Assembly: GCA_002723275.1 (NCBI GenBank)
Contig: PBNZ01000037.1
Span: 59,446 to 123,445 of the forward strand
Source: Planctomycetaceae bacterium
Lineage (GTDB): Bacteria; Planctomycetota; Planctomycetia; Pirellulales; Pirellulaceae
Length of the DNA stretch: 64,000 nt
Direction: 5' to 3'
The notes under the pieces were generated by a model that worked only from the letters and a program-made list of their open reading frames with translations, did no database searches and was not told the origin of the DNA. The number at the start of each line of letters is the position of its first letter. Within the stretch, counting starts at the first letter, position 1. The position numbers and the translations under genes are program-made. Below are positions 10,138 through 19,351 of this stretch, piece after piece.

Positions 10138-10638
10138 ATGAAGCGATCGCTATTCCACATTTGTATGTTCTCTCTCTGTCTTTTCATCATGGGCTGCTCC
10201 AATGCGATCGATACGGAGCATGCAGGACATGGTCACAGTCACGATCATAATGGTCACCACCATCACGATCATTCGGGGCCAAAGGCGTCATACGATGTTC
10301 TGGTCACCCAAATCTGTGAGCATCGCGATGCCATCAAGTCTGCGTTTGATGCTGACAACAAAGATGAAGCACACGATCCACTGCATGAGATTGGACATCT
10401 TGTTGGACAGTTGCCTGACGCGGCTGCCGAAACCGACATGAGTGAAGCTGATTGGAACCAAGTCAAGGAAGCGTCGGATAGCCTGATGGAATCGTTCGGC
10501 AAGGTGGATGCAATGTTCCACGGCGACGATGAAGGTGTTGAGTTTTCGGAAGTTGAGCAAAACGTTCAGGATGCAATCACCGTCTTGCAAGAAAAGGTTG
10601 AGGTCGTTTCCTCGGCAAACCAGGAAACGCAACAATGA
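10138..10638 (+). CDS. His-rich lipoprotein, probable periplasmic metal binder
   Basis: 166 residues. Signal peptide with lipobox 'IMGC' puts the lipidated Cys at residue 21. Residues 29-47 form a run of His/Asp/Gly ('HGHSHDHNG', 'HHHHDHS') typical of Zn, Ni or Cu capture. The rest (50-160) is a helical acidic domain with 'CEHRDAIKSAF' and 'HEIGHLVGQLP'. Its TGA stop overlaps the ATG of the permease (ATGA), so the two are translationally coupled and probably work together. No family name is recognised for the helical part. Confidence 0.75.
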   Translation: MKRSLFHICMFSLCLFIMGCSNAIDTEHAGHGHSHDHNGHHHHDHSGPKASYDVLVTQICEHRDAIKSAFDADNKDEAHDPLHEIGHLVGQLPDAAAETDMSEADWNQVKEASDSLMESFGKVDAMFHGDDEGVEFSEVEQNVQDAITVLQEKVEVVSSANQETQQ

Positions 10639-12173
10639 CGGCGCTTTTTTTCGGCATGCTGCTCCGGCTCATTCAGGCGACCTTAGAAGGTGCGCCTACG
10701 TTGCTGATCGGTGTTCTATTGGCCGGAGTGTTCCGGCACATGCTAAACGCGGAGGGTACGCGGCGCATTTTCGGGAACGGGACGTGGCGTAGTATTCCAC
10801 AGTCCTGGGCTTTGGGGATGCTTTTGCCCGTGTGCTCGCTGGGCGTTATCCCGATCGCCTACGAGATGAGACGTGCCGGCGTGTCGACAGGTGCGATTCT
10901 CGCATTCGCACTTACGGCGCCATTGTTCAATCCGCTCTCGCTACTTTATGGATTGACCTTGTCCACTCCGATCATTGTGATTGCATTTGCGACAGCATCG
11001 CTTGTGCTTGTCACGTTGCTTGGCTGTGGTTGGGACTGGTTGTTCGCTTCAGATTCCCCGGGTCGATCGGTGGAAACAACGCCGATTGCCCCCGGGTGGC
11101 AGCGAATTGCTGGCGTCTTTGTCGTGGCCTGTCAGTATCTGACAGGCTCCATTCTGCTGTACTACTTGATCGCGCTGTCTGGAAATCTGCTATTGTGCCT
11201 CATCTTCCCCGTGGGAAGCCTGCAAAGCCAATTTGCGCAGAATGACCCATGGGCGCCAATGATCATGTTGGTTTTAGCAGTTCCGGTTTATGCCACACCG
11301 ATGACCATCATGTCGCAGATTGGATCGATGTTTGTGCATGGAAATTCGATTGGTGCAGCGTATACCCTGCTGGCCCTGGGGACCGGTGTCAATTTGGGTC
11401 TGCTGGCCTGGATGGCACGAAACCACAGCTGGTTTAGAACGTTCGTTTTGCTGCTTGTTTTCGCCGGCTCGGTGACGATGATCGCTTACGGGATTCAAGT
11501 TCCTTTGAGTGTTGAAGGGTCGGTCGACCATCCTCATACCCATGCCTTTGATATTTACAGTGCACCGTTCGAGAGTTCGGCTCCAAATGTTCAGTGGATG
11601 TTTCGTCATCAATTGGCTGAATCGGCTATGGCCTACGAACAAATCGCTTTGTCGATCCTGGGTTTTATGAGCCTTTGTGGACTGGCAGATCGTTTCTTGC
11701 TTCGACGGATTGATCTCGAAGAATGGTTGTCACGTTCGTCTGTGAGTCATAAGTCAGATTCGCGGCGACTAGATCTCTATTTGCCCAGTTCCGTATTAGG
11801 TTTGGTGGTTATCTTTGGGCTCGTCGCGGCCAGTATTGCGGGTTGTTTCATCTACTATCCACCCCCGGCGGAAACGCTCAAAGAGATGAGATATGTACGT
11901 GCTGAGGCCATGTCGGCCGTTGCGTCACGCGATAAACTCACGGCGACGCGGAATCTTGATCGATACGAGGAATTAACTCGGCGTTTGGAAGTAGGTTACT
12001 ATTTGCGGAATGGTTCGTTGTCTGACTTCCAACGCACTAAATGCCGCGTGCTACGCGGCTGGTTAGAGCGATGTAAACACACGACCGAAGCCGGGGAATT
12101 TGAGGCCGCGAGAGAAATGACGAATTCCATCTTTGCAGCTCACAGAAGAGTTCGAGAAGCCTTTTTGGAATGA
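10635..12173 (+). CDS. COG0701-type permease (DUF318/ArsP-like) with C-terminal helical domain
   Basis: 512-residue integral membrane protein. The family core is visible: 'LPVCSLGVIPIAYEMRRAG' with its conserved Cys and 'ALTAPLFNPLSLLYG'. Two blocks of helices (about 1-135 and 160-290) are separated by a soluble loop. A further helix at 386-410 leads to a helical tail of about 100 residues ('ETLKEMRYVRAEA' to the end). Relatives move arsenicals or metals. Coupling to the His-rich lipoprotein suggests metal or metalloid export; the ion is unknown. Confidence 0.8.
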   Translation: MTALFFGMLLRLIQATLEGAPTLLIGVLLAGVFRHMLNAEGTRRIFGNGTWRSIPQSWALGMLLPVCSLGVIPIAYEMRRAGVSTGAILAFALTAPLFNPLSLLYGLTLSTPIIVIAFATASLVLVTLLGCGWDWLFASDSPGRSVETTPIAPGWQRIAGVFVVACQYLTGSILLYYLIALSGNLLLCLIFPVGSLQSQFAQNDPWAPMIMLVLAVPVYATPMTIMSQIGSMFVHGNSIGAAYTLLALGTGVNLGLLAWMARNHSWFRTFVLLLVFAGSVTMIAYGIQVPLSVEGSVDHPHTHAFDIYSAPFESSAPNVQWMFRHQLAESAMAYEQIALSILGFMSLCGLADRFLLRRIDLEEWLSRSSVSHKSDSRRLDLYLPSSVLGLVVIFGLVAASIAGCFIYYPPPAETLKEMRYVRAEAMSAVASRDKLTATRNLDRYEELTRRLEVGYYLRNGSLSDFQRTKCRVLRGWLERCKHTTEAGEFEAAREMTNSIFAAHRRVREAFLE

Positions 12174-12291
12174 AGACGATCACCCAAGAAAGACGATTGG
12201 GATGAGCAAAAAAGATAGAGTAGATTTAGTTTGAGTCGGGCATTGGAACCTGCTGGGGAGCCAACCTCAGACGGTTCTGGGCCCGAATTTC

Positions 12292-13716
12292 TTATTGGTC
12301 AGTCTTGCCTGCCGATTTGGCAAAACTAGCCAGGTAGCTGTCGAAAGCACTGGGCCGCTGAGCACGGTCTTCTGCTAATTCTTTTCGACGGATCGCGTTT
12401 CTGACCGCGAGTGATCCTATCCAGCGAAATGGTTCCGGAGGAAACTGCCCGCGTGGACCACCGACAAAGCCACAACGGCTCCATTCGTCATCTTGATCGA
12501 GGCAGAGGGAGGCCAGGATCTTGCCTCCGAGTCGGCACTGAATGACGCCATTGCCAGAATAGCCGAAGCCGTAGTGGATGTTGGGGTGGTCGTTCAAGTT
12601 TCCGAAGAACGGAAAACCTGTCGTAGACCGGTCGGAACCTCCATTCCATACTTGTGCGAGCTTTGTTCCTGAAATCGATGGAAAGAATTTCTGAATGGCT
12701 TCGTTGAGCTGGGAGCCATAGCGGCTCGGTTTAAAGAACGCCTCAATCATCTTCGAACCATAGGCAAAGGTGTTTCCACCCTTGCCGAATAAGAGCCGTC
12801 CGTCTTGAGTTGTATGGAAGTAGTGAACGAAAGTTCGGCTGTCACAGATCGTCGCTCCATGATTGAGCTGAAGCTCGTCGAGTCGTTCGGGGATAGGTTC
12901 CGTAATGGCCATGTCCGACGAGACAACAACGATGCTCCGTGAAAACTGCTTGAATGATGACGCCATCCATGCGTTCATTGCCAATACAACTTTCTTGGCC
13001 GTGACCTCTCCGAACTGAGTGACTACTTTGGGAGCCTCGTTCTTTTCGATCAAGGAAGTCATCGGCGTTTTTTCAAATATTCTTACTCCTTTATTTCGTG
13101 CGACTCGAGCCAATCCGCGAACGAGTAGAGCTGGCTGTAGGCTACCGGCGATCGGTGAAAAATAAGACTCTCGCAACATTGAAGTGCCTGAGGACGCTCG
13201 TGCCTCGTCCAGAGGTTGCTTCCTCCATGAGTTGATGCCCTCACTCTCGAGTGCTTCAAGAACGGTATCCATCGCACCGACTTGAGCTTCATTCGTGGCA
13301 ATGTATTGCGCCCCGTCGACTCGGAACTCACAATCAATTCCATGTTCGTCAGTGAATTGCTTGATTTCTTCAACGGCGGTCTCCGAACCCAACACAATGC
13401 GTTTGGCTTCTTCACGACCGAAATACTTGCATAACGATAAGAATTTTGGAGCAAGTGTCAGAGCGCACCCGCCATTGCTGCCGGAAGCGCCGTAGCCGCA
13501 GATCTCCTTCTCAAGCACTACCACGTCCAGATTGGGCTCACGCGTTTTGAGCTCAATGGCCGTCCAAAGCCCCGTATATCCTCCGCCGATGATGCAGACG
13601 TCCGTATTGATTTGGGCGTCGAGAGGCTGAGCCGTGTCAGGATCCTCGTGTTTCATTGCTTCATTCATCCAGAATGGTCGAAACGATGAAGCGACGCTTG
13701 CTGCGGAATCGTTCAT
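12292..13716 (-). CDS. FAD-dependent amine oxidoreductase, DAO family (PuuB-like)
   Basis: 474-residue flavoprotein. N-terminal dinucleotide-binding motif 'VCIIGGGYTGLWTAIEL' near residue 40, 'GYGASGSNGGCA' near 75 and C-terminal 'YGFGYSGNGV' near 400 match D-amino-acid-oxidase-fold enzymes such as gamma-glutamylputrescine oxidase. Likely oxidises an amine or N-substituted amino acid. The ATG at 13716 is used; a GTG at 13734 is possible and neither has a good ribosome binding site. It is downstream of and on the same strand as the CRTAC1-like gene, but the 180-nt gap argues against one tight operon. Confidence 0.85.
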   Translation of the reverse strand: MNDSAASVASSFRPFWMNEAMKHEDPDTAQPLDAQINTDVCIIGGGYTGLWTAIELKTREPNLDVVVLEKEICGYGASGSNGGCALTLAPKFLSLCKYFGREEAKRIVLGSETAVEEIKQFTDEHGIDCEFRVDGAQYIATNEAQVGAMDTVLEALESEGINSWRKQPLDEARASSGTSMLRESYFSPIAGSLQPALLVRGLARVARNKGVRIFEKTPMTSLIEKNEAPKVVTQFGEVTAKKVVLAMNAWMASSFKQFSRSIVVVSSDMAITEPIPERLDELQLNHGATICDSRTFVHYFHTTQDGRLLFGKGGNTFAYGSKMIEAFFKPSRYGSQLNEAIQKFFPSISGTKLAQVWNGGSDRSTTGFPFFGNLNDHPNIHYGFGYSGNGVIQCRLGGKILASLCLDQDDEWSRCGFVGGPRGQFPPEPFRWIGSLAVRNAIRRKELAEDRAQRPSAFDSYLASFAKSAGKTDQ

Positions 13717-13909
13717 GGGATGTCTATTGGCCACAACAGCGATTTATTCAACCTTGAGCATCAAGCGAAGCCGAACGCCGAAGGTCGTATTGAAACAGGA
13801 ATCCATAGGAAAGCATTCAGGAATCCCATCTTAAGGCAATGTATGGCTCGGCGACAATGGTTGAATGAAGGGAACCCATGCCTCGAGGGTACATGTTGCA
13901 CGCAGCGAT

Positions 13910-16900
13910 TCATTCGCCTTTCGAGTGTAGCCAGACAGGTTTCCCTTGCCGGTATAGAATCGCTCGTTTCTCCAGCGATTTGGTTATCTCGTTGTCACCG
14001 CGACCTCGTGCGATGCTGGCAGCTGTTTCCGCAAGCCGAATCGCTTCGTCGAATTTGCCGCCTTGAGCGAGTGCCGCTGCCAAAGTACCCAGGTACGGAG
14101 GAACCGTGTAGCTAGTGCGGTCGCATAGATCTCGCGCAAGATGCAACGCCCTTGTAGGATTACGCACCGACGCATCGTTGTGAGTCGCGTACAACCAGGC
14201 AAGGTTGTTTGCAGCTTCGTTCGCCTCAGGGGTAGTCGCCAGAATCTGTTCATACTGTTGAATTGCTTCGAGGGGACTTCCTTGCAACTGCAATGCGATG
14301 CCAAGATTGAGTTGTATTTCAGGACTATCGCTCTTCTGCTCTAAGGCTTTGCGGAACCATTCAACCGCCGACGGGACTTGACCCGTTTTCATGTAAGTCT
14401 GTCCCAACAGGACCATTGTTCCGGCATCGTCCGATACACGACTTGAGATGTCTTGCAGAATCGAATCTGCCGCCGACGTTTGACCTTGCTGGAACAAGGC
14501 CACTGCTAGATTCGCCTTGGCTGTATTGCTATCTGGTTGCAAAGTGACCAATTGACGCAAGATGCGCAGTTGGTTTTTCGGTTGCCCTCGGTCTCTTTCA
14601 ATATTGGCCAGGAGCCGAAAACCCTTGATCGTGGTCTGTCGCTGCAGATCCTGTAAGGCCTGCTTCAACCTTGTTCGCTCAGTCGTCTGGTGGCTCGACG
14701 AATTGGTTTGCGTATGACGTGGCACTCGACTTTCGTGGATCGCTCCGGGACGTAGGGAACCCTCCATCACATCTGTCAGCCGATCAAAATCGCTGATCTC
14801 CGCAATGTTTTTCAGGAAGCGAATCAATTCACGGCGTGCGTCCTGAAGATAGCCAGCCTCGTAATAGGCCGTTGCCAAACTCAACGGGCTAGGATTGTAG
14901 TTGCGAATAATTTGTCTTCCTGGAAAGGGAAACGCCGCTCGGGCGAGTTCCTCGGGGGCGGCTTCGAGACGTTCAATGTCCATTGCCAATTGCTGAGGTT
15001 CGACGGGACCCTTGTAGATCGCTGCGACCTTCCCCTCTTGGTCGATCAATAAACTACAGGGCAGGGGGAGCGGCTGCGTCAGATAAAAGATGTCGTTGTT
15101 TAACGTGGTCAATGCTTGAATGACCTGTTCATTTGCCAGTCCAAACTCAAAGGGCCAATTGGATTCCTGGACCAGTGATCTGGCTGTCGATAAATCCGCG
15201 TCTTCCTGGAGAGGATCGGTACAAAGCGCGACGACCCGTAGCTTTGACGGTTCGAGCAAACTCCATTCTTTTGAAAGTTGGTCGAATTCCTCCAGACACG
15301 GACGGCACCAGCTTGCCCAAAGATTGATCAAGGTGCCAGAGCGAGACTCTGGTGTAACACTCGCGTTGGACAGCTGTCGAGTTTCGCCATTAAAGTCGCG
15401 GAATTCGAGGTCGGGCAGGGCGAGTCGGTGTGTCAGTAACGTGCGGGATCGATCGCTGGAAGCTGTTGCCCCAAGTTGTGAAGCTTGCAGCTGTACCAAA
15501 CGTTCGCTGTGGACGGCTTTGGCCAGTTGCGAGCCCTGGACGATGCTGTAGCGTTGGTTGGGGAGAATGTTTTCGAATGATTCCACATCTTGGCTCGGCC
15601 AATGAACGGTCAGACGATCAATCTTCCAGTCAGTTCCTAAGCCGAAGTGAACCCACTTGGATGACTGACTGAGAAATCCCTCACCGGCTCGGAGTGTTCG
15701 GATTAGTGTTTTGCGTTGTCCATCTGACGAAGATTCTGCACCTGAAATCGTCGTCTGAAGATGCAATTGAACGCGAGCACCAATTGCGTCGCGATTGCAA
15801 CGGGTCCCCTGCAATCGGACAGCCACAAACTGATTACTCTCAGGACTGCGATTTTGTAGCATCCGCACGCGTGGTCCTGTTCGGTTGGAGATCCAGAGAT
15901 CTAGATCTCCGTCATGGTCCCAGTCGACTATTGCCGTTCCTCGTCCATCGTCGATAAAGTCCAGGCCGGTTACATAGGAGGCATCTGCGAATTGCTGACC
16001 TCCCGTGTTCAGAAAGCAACGGTTGCGTTCGCGTCCGCTGAAACTGAAACCTTCGCTGATCATGCCACCCAGGTCGCTCCAGTTATCCAGGTAATCTTCA
16101 GCATTGGCAGGTGTTTGAGCATCCGTTGGTGATTGCGACACGACCTGTCGCCAAAAGAAGCTTCACAAGTCTTGGGTCGATTCTTGGGTGATGTAACCGT
16201 TGGCGACAATCAGATCTTGCCAGCCATCATTGTTGATGTCGGCGAATTGTGATGACCAGGCCCAGCCACCAACGGTGACGCCTGCCGAGACACTACCATC
16301 TGAAAACAAGGGTGCATCACCGGCTCCAAGATTGGTGAACAACGAGTTTCCGCGAGCATGTCGCTGGAATCCGCCGCGTGTCTCGGGTGTCACGCTGTCT
16401 TCAAGGAACTGACGTTGGAATGCGATACGGTTTCCAGCCGAGGACCACATGTTGCTGACATACAGGTCCATCCATCCGTCGTTGTTGCCGTCACCCCAGC
16501 TGACTGACATACCGGCCGACATGTCCTCAACCCCCAACTCCGCCGCCACATCCGTAAAGATTCCGTCATCGTTGCGGTAGAGGTTGTTGCGTCCGAAATC
16601 ATTCGCGACATATAAATCTTGATCCCCATCATTGTCAAAGTCTTCCCAGGCGCAGGCCAGACTGAATCGGCGGTTCGATTTGTCGAGGCCGACCTGTTGG
16701 GTGACATTCGAAAAACGCCAGTCGCGGTCGTTTCTCAACAGTACGTTCCGGCTACCATTGTTTGCATCGTGATAGGGAACCGGCCGTACCATTCCTTCGG
16801 CGGTCGCCCGTCGGGCATAACAGCAGGCGTAGATGTCGAGGTCACCATCGTTGTCGAAATCGGCGGCGGCGAGTGAAATCGGTGGACCATCGGGAATAAG

Positions 16901-18031
16901 TTTGAATTGCCGCGGCCGAAAAATCCCTTCGCCATTGTTTTCAGCCATGATCACACCCGCCATCGTTGCCGCCACGAGATCCTGATCACCGTCGTTGTCC
17001 AGATCGATGAATAACGCGCTGTGGGTCTCGGTCAGCCAGTCCACACCTGCCTCTGCGGATACATCGCGAGCTGTTCCATCGGGCTGTTGCAGGTACAGGC
17101 GATTCGGCAGTCCTCCCGAAATGCCGCCGGGCTGACAAAGATAGACATCGTCCAGTCCATCGCCGTTGACATCTCCCACAGCTAATCCGTGATAACTCGT
17201 GGCGATGATGCCGTAGTACAACTCAAGACGGTGTAGCCAGTGACCGAGTCCGTAGACCAATTGCTGATGAAACGACTCATTCCCACCCAGAACTGATTCA
17301 GTACAGTCGGCAAACACACGATCACTTGGCCCTGAAAAAGAAGTCTGTTCGTCCTTGGTGATAGAAATCGATTTCAGTCGGGGCGGCGTTTGCGGCGTCC
17401 CGATGGTCCAACGACATTCCCATTCGCTTGTCTGTTGGATCGCTTGTATGGCTGTGCGTCCGCCGAGCCGAACCACGACCGCGGTGGTCGCCTGATCGGC
17501 TTCCATGTCGACGCCGAAGATCTTGAGCTTGCACCGCACGTCGCTCGCATCGGTCAAGGGAGCCGTGAGTTGATGGAGGGCGCGAAGAAAGCCTTCCGCT
17601 CCGTTCTGGACGACGGCTGAATCGGTGGCGATTGCTTCAGGACGTTGTACGGTGAGACCATGATCCTCAAAGACGGTCGATAACCGTTCCGGCCGCAGCT
17701 GGTGGCTCTGAAAACTTGGTGTGATCAAGTTCGAGAGTTGTTCGCCTGAGACTTTTGCTGGATCCTTGACCCAGTTGGCGATCACGTTTAGTTGGGATTG
17801 AGCGGCGCTACTGAACGCTTCGCTATCCCACAGATTACGCTCAAATACCGAAGGCGGCTCCGAGATCGAAATCGTCGCCGGCCTCTGACTTGCGCCGGCG
17901 GTTTCTTGCGATTCGGCTTGTTGAGCTGGCTCGTCGACCGCTGGCTTCAACGGTTCGGCCTCGCAGCCGGCGATTAGAAGCACGGCTGCGATGGATAACT
18001 TGACGATTGAGCTTGTTGTAACCTTCATCAA
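13910..18031 (-). CDS. candidate selenoprotein: CRTAC1-like FG-GAP/ASPIC-UnbV lipoprotein with thioredoxin and TPR domains (copy A)
   Basis: Read as one 1373-residue exported protein with in-frame UGA (16163-16165) at residue 623. Order: signal peptide and lipobox 'LLIAGC' (Cys about 23), a helical N-domain (60-260), VCBS/FG-GAP calcium repeats ('DVNGDGLDDVY' about 285, 'DFDNDGDLDIY' about 389, 'DFDNDGDQDLYVAND' about 464), UGA in 'QDL-U-SFFWRQVVSQSP', a further repeat and the ASPIC/UnbV domain (about 660-820), a TlpA-like thioredoxin domain with 'WASWCRPC' near 905, and TPRs (about 1130-1360). If UGA stopped translation, the beta-propeller would be cut and the second half would need a GTG start without a good Shine-Dalgarno. 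Sixteen nt separate its start from the LamG gene, so they are probably cotranscribed. It is homologous along its whole length to 19352-23434. Confidence 0.85.
16133..16154 (-). promoter_or_regulatory. SECIS-like hairpin after in-frame UGA (copy A)
   Basis: On the minus strand, 17 nt after the UGA, a 6-bp stem GCGACA/UGUCGC closes the loop GGUCG, with a bulged G and two further U-A pairs below. A GGU-containing loop on a short helix with a bulge, 16-20 nt from the UGA, matches the E. coli fdhF SECIS layout (loop GGUC, single bulged U). It lies inside the coding region. Confidence 0.82.
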
Positions 18032-18047
18032 GCCACAAGCGACGGTT

Positions 18048-19277
18048 TTAAGCCCGTCGACGAAGCCATAACGGAGCCAGGCAAAGACCCAGGATAAGCG
18101 TCAGCAGCGAAGCAGGTTCTGGCACTGCAGCAACGGCCGCGACGGGACCTGCTTCATAACCGCCGTCTGTGAACGACGTGACAAGATCTGCTGAGGAAAA
18201 ATCAAGATCCCCATTCCAGTCGCCGTCACCCCAGTTCGAGTTGCCCGCTTCGGTATCCTCGTACTCACCTCGAGTAAAGACCTGTACCAGATCAGCACTA
18301 TCGAACGAACCGTCATTGTTCGAATCGCCAAACCACGTTTTGCGGAGATCTTTGACCCACGTTGTGCGGTCCAGTTGATTGACAGCGCCATCGTTATTCA
18401 CGTCGAAACTATTCGAACGATCGGCTTCGGCCTTATTGACCTCTGCCGTCAGTAGATCGATGTCGACCTCATCCAACGTACCGTTATTGTCAAAATCACC
18501 GGGGACACTTGGGCCACCGCCGCCGGCGCCGAAATCACTGAAGTCGCCACCCATGATCGTCATGATCTGTTCTTGAGTCAGGGCCTCATTGAAGATTGCC
18601 ACGTCATCCAGCATGCCATGCATATTCGTTGTTCCGTCCAAACGGCTACCAATGAACAAGGGCATGTCTTCGTCCACTAACGGCTGGAATTCGACGTCGA
18701 TGAAGCCATCACCGTTTTCTTCCCCGTTCAGATAGTGCAAGACCTCGCCGTCTTCGGTCATCGTGATCGCGATGTGTTGCCATTCTTCAACCGCGGCTGA
18801 GTCTAATGAATTGACTTGGGTAATCGCTCCGTTGCCTTCACCAGCAAAATAGCTGACTCGTCCATCACCACGATGCGTGTAAACATCATACGGAGAGGGT
18901 TTGTTTTGAGCTGCCGAACCTGTCTTGGAGACAACGGCGTTCCAGGTGTCGAACTGTTCGAACTGAGCCCAGGCTGCAATGGTGATGCCCGTTTCTTCGA
19001 TCGAAAGCGAATCTGAGTCTTCGACTTCAAGCCAACCAACGGGATTCTGGTCACCTTCGCCCGCGAAGTTCATGGCTCCGCCACGATCACCACCGCCGTC
19101 GACCCAGGAGACAGCATCGCCCTGTGCGAATGCGTCGTTTCCGTACTCACTGGAATCCGGTTGTGGATCGACGTCACTGTCGAATCGCCACAAACCAACG
19201 ATTTCCGCTTGAGTTGAGCCTGTTACGGCGAAGCATAAAACCGTCGAAACAATCAATACTTTTTTGAGCGACATCAT
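18048..19277 (-). CDS. LamG-like, EF-hand (dockerin-like), PEP-CTERM exported protein
   Basis: 409 residues. Signal peptide (cleavage near 'STQA'), a concanavalin-A/LamG jelly roll (about 30-230, 'GLWRFDSD', 'WQHIAITM', 'GMLDDVAIFNEAL'), two pairs of EF-hand-type calcium loops ('DFDNNGTLDEVD', 'DVNNDGAVNQLD', 'DSNNDGSFDSAD', 'DWNGDLDFSSAD') and a PEP-CTERM tail ('VPEPASL', hydrophobic helix, 'RRRA'). Expected to be exported and processed by an exosortase. ATG 19277 is chosen because GGAGG lies 8 nt upstream. Just upstream of and on the same strand as CRTAC1 copy A. Confidence 0.9.
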   Translation of the reverse strand: MMSLKKVLIVSTVLCFAVTGSTQAEIVGLWRFDSDVDPQPDSSEYGNDAFAQGDAVSWVDGGGDRGGAMNFAGEGDQNPVGWLEVEDSDSLSIEETGITIAAWAQFEQFDTWNAVVSKTGSAAQNKPSPYDVYTHRGDGRVSYFAGEGNGAITQVNSLDSAAVEEWQHIAITMTEDGEVLHYLNGEENGDGFIDVEFQPLVDEDMPLFIGSRLDGTTNMHGMLDDVAIFNEALTQEQIMTIMGGDFSDFGAGGGGPSVPGDFDNNGTLDEVDIDLLTAEVNKAEADRSNSFDVNNDGAVNQLDRTTWVKDLRKTWFGDSNNDGSFDSADLVQVFTRGEYEDTEAGNSNWGDGDWNGDLDFSSADLVTSFTDGGYEAGPVAAVAAVPEPASLLTLILGLCLAPLWLRRRA

Positions 19278-19351
19278 GTTGGCAGCCTCCATTGAAAAGT
19301 TGACGCAATCGCGTTACCCGGCGGTCGACCGCCGATGGTAAACTAGCAGAT

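Noticed and set aside
13910..16141. Treating the second half of each CRTAC1-like gene as a separate gene starting at GTG
   Set aside because: It would split the propeller from UnbV, has only a weak AGG at a poor spacing, and does not explain the near-identical nucleotides after the UGA in both copies.
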